From: Eutypella sp. D-1
Taxonomy: Eukaryota; Ascomycota; Sordariomycetes; Xylariales; Diatrypaceae
DNA: 64,000 nt
Assembly (NCBI GenBank): GCA_023313575.1
Contig: JAJTTP010000002.1
Coordinates: 1 to 64,000 of the forward strand
Reading direction: 5' to 3'
The notes under the pieces were generated by a model that searched no databases, had not been told where the DNA came from, and saw only the letters and a program-made list of their open reading frames with translations. This document shows, piece after piece, positions 54,721-64,000 of this stretch (the first letter of the stretch is position 1; each line of letters opens with the position of its first letter). Both the position numbers and the translations under genes were made by a program.

Positions 54721-55586
54721 CGTGACAAATGATAGTCGCCCAAATCGTTTCACGTTTCAACGAAAGCCTATGCAATTTCGCAGGTGCAGGCGCTCCTATT
54801 TACGTGATCACCAGTCAGAAGTAATAAGAAACCCCGTACATCGTTCCGCCGGGTGCCATACCACAGGACTCAAGTTCCTCTAAGCGTACCGTGGCCCGCC
54901 GCGATCAAGTACCGAAAGGCTTGGTCGTTGCATTTTTAATATGGGCTACTTAGATAGATAATCGGTTCCCTCTTTTACCGCTCCACGGTGATAGGACGGT
55001 TATAGATTACCAGATCTTCGACCTGGCCAATAGCAAACCCCATCGTCAAAGCACATCTAGGAGCTGTCGTGTTCAGTTCGTCAATGTGGCAACTTCACTT
55101 CTCGCCCAGCACATGCAAGCAGTGTCCCTCATGGTGATCATCAATTCTGCCTAAACTGCGATGGCCCACGACAGGCTTGAACGCCAAGATGGGGGTCGTA
55201 TGGTTTGCCGAGAAAACCCTCTTTCTATGTACGAGCAGGCAATTTTCCCGGTTGGATCGATAGCCTCGGCTGCACATTATATAGAGGGGAGCATGGACTG
55301 GAGGCCCGAGTCCAGCCAGTAGACATCTGCCGGCCCCCCAAGCGATATTACCTGCAATCCGTTAGTTGTAGTGAAATGAAATCGAAAAGATAAGTGTCTA
55401 AGAATAGAAAGGGGAGATAAGTCACTGCCTCGGGGAAGGCAAAACGTAGGTATATAGCAATACAGATTCGTGTCAACACCAGTGTATCCCGGTCCCCTTC
55501 GAGAGCAAGTCCTTCACTACATCCGAGATCCCTCTAGCAACCAACTCCTAACCTAAGGAAGCGACAGACCGGCGTCCCACGAAAGA
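54721..55586. other. Intergenic, 866 bp, divergent
   Basis: This holds the promoters of the Cys-rich protein and the DUF1996 gene. I see no other feature. Confidence 0.55.
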
Positions 55587-56791
55587 ATGAATTGGAAAAC
55601 CCTCGCCCTGGCGCTCTGCGCGCAGGTGATCACAGCGCAGCAGATGATCCGATTCGGGTGCTCGCAGCTCGTAGTCGAGCGTCTCGACCCGCTCGTGAAC
55701 CCAGGCTCACTCGCGTCGCCGCACGTCCACCAGATCGTAGGAGGCAACTCGTTCAACGCGAGCATGGACCCGACATCGCACGACCTGGTGGCCGATTCCA
55801 CGTGCACAAGCTGCACGTTCTCAGAGGACTTCTCGAACTACTGGACGGCGGTGCTGTACTTCCGGGCGCGCAACGGGACGTACAAGCGGGTGCCGCAGTT
55901 CCCGAACGTCGGGATCCGCGCCGTCGGCGGCATCACCGTGTACTACATCCCGCCGTACGACGGGACGACGAACGTGACGGCGTTCCAGCCGGGGTTCCGC
56001 ATGCTGGTCGGCGACGCGGCGCTGCGCCAGGCCGAGGGCATGCAGCGTCAGCTGTGCCATCGCTGTTACGTCGAGGAGGACTATACCGGCGGCTCGGGCG
56101 GCGGGGCGCCCTGCACGGGATCCGATACTGCGTCCCTGCCGCCGGAGCCCTGCAAGGGCGGGATCAGAACCACCATCACGTTCCCTACCTGCTGGGACGG
56201 CGAGAACCTCGATAGCCCGGACCACAAGAGCCATGTGGCTTATCCGAGCTCGGGGACCTTCGAGTCGGTTGGGCCTTGTCCGGCAACGCACCCCGTCAGG
56301 CTGCCTCAGCTGATGTATGAGGTCATGTGGGATGTAAGTGTGATGCCTTCCTTGCAGCTGGATCACTGCTCTTCGATTTTAATGTCTAATCCCTGTGACC
56401 CAGACGCGCCCCTTCAACGACCCCGAGATGTGGCCCGAGGACGGCTCGCAGCCATTTGTGTGGAGTACTAATGACGAGTAAGCCTCCCATGTGAGCTGCA
56501 CCCGTAAGGACTACAGAAGCTGACTACGATGTGCAGGACCGGGTACTCGCAACACGGTGACTACGTCTTCGGCTGGAAGGGAGACAGCTTGCAGAGGGCT
56601 CTCAACGCCCGTTGCAATAATGCCGTGTGCAAGGAGCTCAAGACGCAGAGCTCCGAAGAGGCCATGCGATGCACGTTGCCGCAGACCGCGGTTGAGGATG
56701 TCGATGGATGTGAGTTGTATCTTCCCTTCATCATACGTAGAGAACCAGTACTGACTTTGTTGTAGGGCTGGACTCCATTCCGGGTATGTGA
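55587..56791 (+). CDS. Secreted DUF1996-domain protein (339 aa)
   Basis: Exons 55587-56333, 56404-56477, 56537-56709 and 56766-56791 join in frame. After a signal peptide ([17 protein letters not shown]) comes the DUF1996 core: [90 protein letters not shown] and [14 protein letters not shown]. The domain is secreted, Cys-rich and found widely in ascomycetes and basidiomycetes, sometimes fused to WSC domains; its biochemical role is unknown. No WSC domain is attached here. The last exon encodes only eight residues. Confidence 0.9.
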
Positions 56792-56971
56792 TGGTCGGTT
56801 TAATATGTCACGAGTCGTCTTGCGTTACGAGGCAGGCAGTTCTCTTGCTCCACATACAATAAATTTCAATCATGAAGCGGTGACTTCCTGGAGAGGACTA
56901 TGTAGTGAATGTGTGCTCCCCGTGTATACGATCGTCATGAAGTCTGCGCAGCGACCGCGTCATGATTATGT

Positions 56972-58039
56972 TTACTTAAGTGCCTGTGGAGAGGTGGACG
57001 TTGCATTTGGGGCCGTCACCTCAACACGCAAATCCATATCCTGAACCAGCTTTCGCCACGCGATCTCACCACGGCGGGCGAGCTCCCAAGGGACGTCCTT
57101 ATCCGCGTCTGTCGTCCTCTTATTAAACAGCTCCATGCTAACCCAGCCCTCGAACCCCAGACTCCGGAAGATAGCCTGCGCTATCTGCGCGATAGGCAGG
57201 CAAGCTCCACGGTCCTGCTCACCGTAGAACAGCCTGCAGCTACGGGACCAGCTCATACGCGGCGGTTGATTGGGCTCGTGGAGCTCATGGCCCGCGATCA
57301 GTGGTTGAGCGAGGCGTTCTGCGTCGACGATCTGGATGCTGAACACCCTACTCACGTCGACGGTGGAGACAAGGCGCTCGAGAGACGCGCGGACGGCCTC
57401 GTCGCCGTTCGGCGTGAAAAAGGCAGGCGACGTCGGGTCGGTGTAGATGCGCCCGGCGATATTGAACGTGTCGAGACAGAGGCCGAAATTGGGCCTGTCA
57501 ACGGCCTTAACGAGGTCCCAGCTTTGCTCCCACAGATCCCAGTAAGTGCCCCAACAGAGCGCCTCGTACGCAAATCTGATCGGCGGCTGTTGGCGGAGTC
57601 CCATATCCGCGGCCTCCCTCAGGTCCGCTACCGCAAGGGCCGTATCCCCCGATAACGACGCGGGCGGCAGGAAGTTGCTTGGGATCAGTATGGTATCGGT
57701 TGCGAGCATCTTCGCGAGCGAGAACCAGAAGGAGAGCTCTTCTAGCCTGCCGGCATGCTCCTGTCGATCGAGAAGCCCCTCGAAGTTCCAGAATGGTTGC
57801 AGGCATATAATCTCGAGTTGCCTGTCCTTGCATAATCGGGCGATCGTCCCTGCTGCCTTTAGCTCATTGTCTCGCGTTAGACCGCCGGGTAATGTTCGCG
57901 CTATGTGGGTGATCTCCTCGTAGAATAGCTCGATCCCCTGGTATCCGTAGAAACTGGCCACGTCCAGCTTGTCTTCCAGACGGTGTCCCGCTGAGCACCG
58001 TCCAAGGGAGACTGAGGATATAGCAAGCTTACAAGGCAT
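56972..58039 (-). CDS. 3-Dehydroshikimate dehydratase (QutC/qa-4 type), 355 aa, intronless
   Basis: The start MPCKLAISSVSLGRCSAGH, followed by YGYQGIELFYEEI, is the hallmark of the quinate-pathway dehydratase of Neurospora (qa-4) and Aspergillus (qutC). The protein is an AP-endonuclease-2-type TIM barrel of the family length; metal ligands are expected at Glu in YEALCWG, Asp in GLCLDTFNI, the Glu/His region LIAGHELHEP and Glu in VSMELFNK. It converts 3-dehydroshikimate to protocatechuate in the cytosol, feeding quinate, shikimate and lignin-derived carbon into the beta-ketoadipate pathway. No other quinate genes (dehydrogenase, dehydroquinase, permease, activator) are in the window, so it is outside a classical qa cluster here. 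Confidence 0.92.
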   Translation of the reverse strand: MPCKLAISSVSLGRCSAGHRLEDKLDVASFYGYQGIELFYEEITHIARTLPGGLTRDNELKAAGTIARLCKDRQLEIICLQPFWNFEGLLDRQEHAGRLEELSFWFSLAKMLATDTILIPSNFLPPASLSGDTALAVADLREAADMGLRQQPPIRFAYEALCWGTYWDLWEQSWDLVKAVDRPNFGLCLDTFNIAGRIYTDPTSPAFFTPNGDEAVRASLERLVSTVDVSRVFSIQIVDAERLAQPLIAGHELHEPNQPPRMSWSRSCRLFYGEQDRGACLPIAQIAQAIFRSLGFEGWVSMELFNKRTTDADKDVPWELARRGEIAWRKLVQDMDLRVEVTAPNATSTSPQALK

Positions 58040-59063
58040 CGTGGGAGTATGTAGTCAGCCGGCGGATCAGGAGAAGAAAAGTAAAGCACAGCCTATACAA
58101 TATTAGACCTTGGAGAATCACGACTGGACACAAGGTCATATAGCTCTGCACTCTCACTTTGGGTGCTATTTAAATACCATTTGAGATTCTGTCTCGTAGG
58201 GAGAAGCCGAGAAGTGAATCACCGTCGATGATAAGAGAGTGGGGGCGGCAATGAGGCATACTACATAAACCAAACAATCAGACAGATATACTCGAGACAG
58301 AGACCTATCTCCCGTCTCCGATAGATACATGTGCTACTCTGTACGCCTCCACGGCATTGTTTGAGAACATTCCGGTAACCTTACACAGCATCATTACACA
58401 CGCCGTCTACCCGAATCTCGATATCTGGCGAATGAACTGCGTTCTAATTCAAGACTTCTACGGACATTAAAGCAAGGAGGCGATGGCCCGTGAAACCGCT
58501 ACACTAGCACCCGTGATTAGCTCATATCAGGAGGTGTGCGCTCAGCACAGTGTGCTACAGCCAAATCCACAGCCCGACACCGCCTCCGTAGTATCCGGAT
58601 ACAAGACTTCAAGGCACGTATGCCAACAATCAGACGACGTTCCACACCCAAAATCTGAATGTATCTCTTTCGTACCTAGGTAACGGTCATTATGTGTGGC
58701 ACTTGTGGAAAGACCAGAGAGAAAAAGCTCATGATTGAACAAATACATTATCTACCACACAGATATTCACTATCGAATGGCCAGCACTTGCGATAGATCT
58801 AGATGACGTTGTCCCGTACCTCGAGTGAAGGGAACCAAAGAGTGGCACGACGTACAGTTACACAAGCGGGAGAGACTCCGCAATAGCTTCCCGCGTAGGG
58901 AATTGAGATGTCTTGGAGGTTGTTTGACTCTTCCATCATCATCCTCTACAAGACGGTCGGCCGAGGCCGCCTCCCCGATAATACCAACAAAAACATCTCA
59001 ATTGCTTGTATCCCGGTCGCCTCCATAGAAGTGCAAGCGGCAGTTTTCAGTGTCGTACCGCCA
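58040..59063. other. Intergenic, 1.02 kb
   Basis: This is the promoter of the dehydratase and the 3' flank of the oxoprolinase. No coding or repeat signal is visible. Confidence 0.55.
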
Positions 59064-62000
59064 TCATGCGGACTCTCCCAGGGATTGTATCATATCAACT
59101 GTGCCGTTGGCCACGCCCGTGAAGGCTTTCATGACTTCTGCGGCGCCGTTATTCAGTACGGACCCATTGGTCTGCTTCGGCTTACCCCAGCCGCCGCCTC
59201 CGGGCGACATGACAACAATCCTGTCGCCGGAGTCCATCATGGCTGTGTTCTTGCCACCCAAGTTGACAGTTCGGCCGTTTTTCCTCACCCAGATATTTCG
59301 ACCTCTCAGGCCATCTTCGCCACCCTCGAGACCGTATGGTGCGAAGGCCCGCCGCTCGCTCAGTATAGACACCTTGATCGGCAACCGAAACTCGATATCG
59401 CGTATTATGCCGTCGCCTCCGGGGTGCATACCTGCCCCACCGCTGCCCTCGCGCAGACAGAACCTCCTCAGTATCACCGGGTACCTCCGCTCGAGGATCT
59501 CTGGGTCTGTGATGCGTGTATTGGTCATGTTGGTGTGCACACCGCTCGTACCATCCCAACTAGGACCGCCGCCCGAGCCGCCGCAGATGGTCTCGTAGTA
59601 GCCGAAGCTGTCTTCGGGGTCGTCCGTTCCAAAGGTCAAGTTGTTCATGCAGCCTTGGCTCGCGGCAACGGCATTGAAGGCCTTGAAGATGACGTCGACT
59701 ATGCGCTGAGATGTCAACACGTTGCCCGCGCAAACCGCCGCCTCCTCGGAAGGCCATAACAGTGAGTCTTCCGGAATGTGGACCTTGATAGGTCGTATGG
59801 CGCCTTGGTTCAGTGGTATGTCCACTACACGCATCTTTGAGTTAGCGGGCGCTTTGCGTTGAACAATGCCACGGCTAGCAGCGGTTCGCATAAGTAGTAG
59901 GCTTCTAGAAGATACTTACTATTGACCATGCATCGCAGCGCGAAGATGATGGATGAGTTGCAGATCGCTATAGGTGCATTCCAATTGCCTGCACCCTCGT
60001 TAGCATATTATTACACTGCCCCAGCGGTCCGCAGCTGCGCAAGATTTACCGTAAACCTCAGGGCCGGTCCCTTCGAAGTCGAAGACCGCGCCTCCTGTCT
60101 TCTCGTTGATCTCAACCTTGAGCTGGATTGGGGTGCCGTCATCCATATAGTCTACAGCCTCGAGTGGCTTCCCATTCGTCATCTTGCAGATCCTCTTCAA
60201 CATATCTCGCACGGCGAGTTCGGCGGCCCCCTGGATCTGCTCCACTATGGCAGGTCAGATCGCTAACAAGTCCTCCATGTGGAAATGGTCACTTACTGTA
60301 GAATTGTACAACTTGAAGCCCGCAGTCCGCTATTAGCGCGTGGATAAGCTGGCTTCCTCGGTGATTCGCGGCAGCCTGGGCCTTGATATCTGATATGTTG
60401 TCGCGGAGACACCGCGTTCCCTGGCAGCCCGGAGTCTTGGCCGGTGCCATCAACAGGTCTATCAGCTCCTTCTCCTTGAAAACTCCGCCCTCAACCACTT
60501 TGAATGCTTTTATGACGGCACCCTCCTCCCATAACTCCCTTGAATTGGGCGGCATAGAGCCAGGAAGGATACCACCAATCTTGTCATTTCAGCCCGAGTC
60601 AGTCAAGGTCGCAGGATCAGCAATATCGAAGCAATACGTACATCAGCATGATGACCGCGCGATGCGGTCCAAAATATAATCTTCTTACCCCCAACATCGA
60701 ATATAGGAGTAATCACGGTCAGGTCGGGAAGGTGTGTACCACCACAAACTACAGTCGAAGTGGTTAGAGAGCTCGCATGATATTTCTGGGAGACATACCG
60801 GGAGAGTTTGACAGAATCACGTCGCCGGGGTGAAGATCATCGCCCCAATGGTCGATTTGCCACTTGACTGCGAAGGCCATGCTTCCGATCTACGTATAAG
60901 TTAGCTGTGACTCTTCCCACAATCATGCACGGCGCAAATTACCATGGCGGGTACGTGTGGTGCATTCGCCACAAGTCCACCGTCCGGGGAGAATACAGTG
61001 CAAGAAAAGTCCAAGCGTTCCTTTATGTTCGTGCTAACGCTCGTCTTCTGCAGCGCCCGACCCATCTGTTCGGCAACTCCCATGAACCTATGGCCGAATA
61101 TAGAGAGCTGGATTGGGTCGGCCGTCTGGGCCGAAACGGCCTCCTTCTTGCCATCCTTAATATCGATGAGAATATTATCGGTCAGGATAGTGGCGATCGA
61201 CCCCGGCGTGACAACTATCGTCTGCGTGCTGTCAATTATGAGCGCGGGCCCTCGGACTTTGCAGCCCTTGCGTAGACCGCCGAGGTTATACACAGGTGTC
61301 TGGTACCAGCCTGTTTCTTTAAAATACACTTCCTCGACTGCATCCGGGTTGGTGACGGCGCTCTCCTTCACCGTAGAAAGCTCGATTGCCCAGGGCGTAG
61401 GTTCCTCGACTGCGCTGGCACCAATACACCGCACACGATAGTCGTCGATGATAACGTCACGATCGAGTGGTAGGAACCCGAACTGCTGCTGGTGGGCGTC
61501 CCTGAAGGCATCAAGGAAGCTCACGCCGGGTTCCTCCTGAACCATCAGCGGAGTATCACTCCCATGAAACCGCATGTTGAGGTATCTCTCACAGACAATT
61601 TTCGACTTTGGAACACGTTGTTTCACCAGTGCATCGGCGGCCTTCTCCTGCAGCTTGTCGAGCTCAGCAGCGAACATGTTAAGCCGGTCGTTAGAAAAGG
61701 TCAGGGCGCCGGGGCTGCGCTCCTCGTGCACTACGTCGGCGAGAGCCATGCCGTATGCAGACAGGACGGATGAGTACTTATGGATCAGCACGCGTGAGAT
61801 ACCCAGTTTTCTGGCGATGTCACATGCATGCTGGCCACCAGCACCACCAAATGACGCCAGATTGTGGCGCCCGGCGTCGTACCCCTTTGCCTCGGTCAGC
61901 GTCCGGATCGGCCGACACATGGACTCATTGGCGACATCGAGAAACCTTAGTAGTCTGTCAGCTCACACGTCATCAATCAGGCTTTAAAGTAGAGCTCACC

Positions 62001-63634
62001 CTGCCGCAACCTGCTCTAAAGTGAAGGAGACTGTTGTGTCCTTGTTAATCTCAACCGTCAGCTCCTCGAAAAGACGCCGGCTCGCATCCCTATCCAACGG
62101 AAGATCCTCATTTGGGCCGAAAATTTTCGGGAAGAACTCCGGCCTAAGGCGCCCCAGGACCAAATTCGCATCCGTCACTGTCAGTGGCCCGCCCTTGCGG
62201 TAACAGGCCGGGCCCGGGTGGGCGGACGCGCTATCCGGACCGACTTTGAAAATGCCTGCTTCCCACTTGAGAATGCTCCCACCGCCGGCGGCGACCGTAT
62301 TAATATCCAGCTGCGGGCTCTGCACGGTAACGCCCGCGGTCGTTGTCTCGAAGACTTGCTCCAACTTTCCGGCGAACCTGGATACGTCGGTGCTGGTGCC
62401 ACCCATGTCAAACCCAATCACCGGGGTCTTATCCCGCTGATCGTACGCGGTCCTGGCGTACCCCACGCAGCCTCCGGCCGGGCCCGACAAGATAGCTCGT
62501 AAACCAGAGAGGCCTGAGAACTCAACTAGGCCTCCATCGCTCTGCATAAATTCACAGCGACAGCCACTTGACCGGAGGTTCTCAAAACCGCTCTCGAATC
62601 CGTTAATGTATCTCTTGATCTCAGGTGTTAGATAGGCGTCTGCCGTGGACGAGTTACCCCGGGGCACGATTTTAATCGTGGGCGACAGTTCTGCGCTAAG
62701 TGAGATATGCGTGAACCCGATCTGCTCCGCCAGTCTCCCCACTGCCAGTTCATGATCACGAAACGTGTAGCTGTGCATGAGACACACGGCGATGGAGCGG
62801 TACCCTTCATCATAGACCTCTTGGAGGGTTTGCCTGGCCATCTGGATATCTACAGTGAAGTTAGCGTCCGGTGCTTCCTAGATTCTTTGCGGTCCCACGT
62901 GCCTATTGGTTTAAGAATTCTCACTGCCTCGCCAGTCACCCCTTGGACCAGAGTAGAGTCAGATTCCACATTCACCGGTACGGGGTTCTTCCTCTCCGTC
63001 CAGGCCTCTAGCGTTACCCTTTCGTCGACCTCCACAACTTTCGAGTATAGCACATCGGGCTTGTTTATGGTCATATCGAAGAGCTTCGGCCTTGATTGAT
63101 TTCCGATATGTAGTAGGTCCTGCTTGACGGTCACTCATTGCTGGCCTATCCCAGAGCCAGTACGGACGTGGATAGCACAGCTTACCTTCAGGCCCTTAGT
63201 GACTACGAACGCGGTGGGCTCTCCTTTACGCTCCAGAAGAGCATTCGTAGCGACCGTTGTACCCATCTTGATCGACTCTAGGAGCGTGTTAGCTGTCTCA
63301 AGCAGTGCTGGAAGCTCATTTTCAGTACTCACCGACTCCATTTAATGATATTTTCTGTCCCTTTGGGTACGATCTGCCCGTGGCTCGCTCCAGTACCCTC
63401 CGAATCGCCTCGACGGGGGCGTCCGGGTAGTTACTGGGATCCACAGACAGCAACTTTACCAATATGTCATCTTGACCCGGGACAGTAGCAACGCACTAGA
63501 TATATCGCATTAGCCTTTGTTGTCCAGCTAATTGAGTAGGCTTCAAATGGATGGGCCTAACAGACATCTGTAAAGGTGCCTCCCCTATCTATCGCGATGC
63601 GGATCCCCCGTGTCTGCTCAGGCATTGAACCCAT
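59064..63634 (-). CDS. 5-Oxoprolinase / hydantoinase A-B fusion (1299 aa, 12 exons)
   Basis: Exons: 63634-63566, 63495-63333, 63277-63186, 63119-62903, 62849-62000, 61945-60943, 60889-60799, 60748-60642, 60579-60297, 60244-60050, 59988-59920 and 59824-59064. They sum to 1300 codons. The HyuA half has [50 protein letters not shown] and [18 protein letters not shown]; the HyuB half has [63 protein letters not shown] and [12 protein letters not shown]. Length and order match the eukaryotic ATP-dependent 5-oxoprolinase (yeast Oxp1), which opens 5-oxo-L-proline to glutamate in the cytosol; a hydantoinase with another ring substrate is possible. Intron 4 (62902-62850) appears to be GC-AG. Exon 12 could not start at the ATG near 59838; the acceptor at 59825 gives CMVNMDIPLNQG. 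Confidence 0.92.
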
Positions 63635-64000
63635 GGTTTGGGTTGCAGAGAACTGTAAATGCGGATTTACTTTCTCGACTTCTCGTGTCGAATTCCTTCC
63701 TCAGTCAGGACTTAAAAGCAAACAGCCAGGGGTGACAGCAAGTCTATCCCCTACGAGGTAGCGAAGCACACACATCTTACGCTCTTTTTAAAACGCAAGG
63801 CCCTGAAGCTCGGCTTGCAATATCACCAGATGGTCGCCCATCGTCGTCAATCTGTCCCACGGTCTATGAATGCGTCAGCCGACGGGCTCCTCTCATCAGC
63901 ATTGACGATCGGCAGGATTGCGGGAATCCGATCTTCCTATCTTGCTTGGCCAAAATGATCGACCGCCCCCACCTAAGGCGCCACCCGTCCCACTTCCCCG
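63635..64000. other. Upstream flank of the oxoprolinase gene
   Basis: This is promoter sequence to the window edge. No TATA box or gene is recognised. Confidence 0.5.

Noticed and set aside
55592..56366. Long overlapping frames on both strands within the DUF1996 gene
   Set aside because: Shadow frames produced by GC-rich third codon positions; only the frame with a signal peptide and domain motifs is real.
59182..59757. Alternative frames inside the oxoprolinase last exon
   Set aside because: Arg-rich shadow frames of a strongly coding exon.

Overview
The window is nuclear DNA from a filamentous ascomycete (Pezizomycotina). The reasons are genes split by many 49-106 bp introns with GTAAGT-like donors, CTAAC or CTGAC branch sites and TAG/CAG acceptors; three Zn2Cys6 transcription factors; RTA1, fungal rhodopsin-domain, PLAC8, DUF1996 and mpaB/rubber-oxygenase-type proteins; and a quinate-type 3-dehydroshikimate dehydratase. 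Sordariomycetes is my best guess, but nothing here proves the class. I see no rRNA, no tRNA, no CRISPR array and no telomere repeat. Exon models below were built by hand from splice signals, and every model closes in frame.

Layout. Positions 1-6.5 kb are gene-poor: the tail of a small Cys-rich secreted protein, then diverged repeats with mostly G/A and C/T differences (RIP-like), an LTR-like hairpin element, an interrupted ORF and a copied tail of the next gene. 6.7-9.6 kb is an intronless TPR protein. 10.3-14.3 kb holds an mpaB-like ER oxygenase and, convergent, a tannase/feruloyl esterase frame broken by one internal stop. 16.9-25.9 kb holds a kinesin with a SAM-like tail, a full-length ABC-B transporter and a zinc-cluster regulator.

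26.3-37.0 kb is the most coherent block: L-arabinitol dehydrogenase-type and xylitol dehydrogenase-type enzymes transcribed divergently from one 584 bp promoter, a sugar MFS transporter, an L-xylulose/polyol-reductase-type SDR, and a zinc-cluster factor divergent from the SDR. Together they would import a pentose or polyol and run the middle steps of fungal oxido-reductive pentose catabolism (L-arabinitol to L-xylulose to xylitol to D-xylulose). That is my reading from family membership, not proof.

37.6-46.4 kb carries an RTA1 membrane protein, a third zinc-cluster factor, a PLAC8 protein, a seven-helix rhodopsin-domain protein, a GST remnant and an O-methyltransferase. 46.6-56.8 kb carries mostly secreted products (GH18 chitinase, glycerophosphodiesterase, Cys-rich protein, DUF1996 protein) around the ribosome-biogenesis WD40 gene jip5. 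57-63.6 kb holds a 3-dehydroshikimate dehydratase and a 12-exon 5-oxoprolinase with one probable GC-AG intron.
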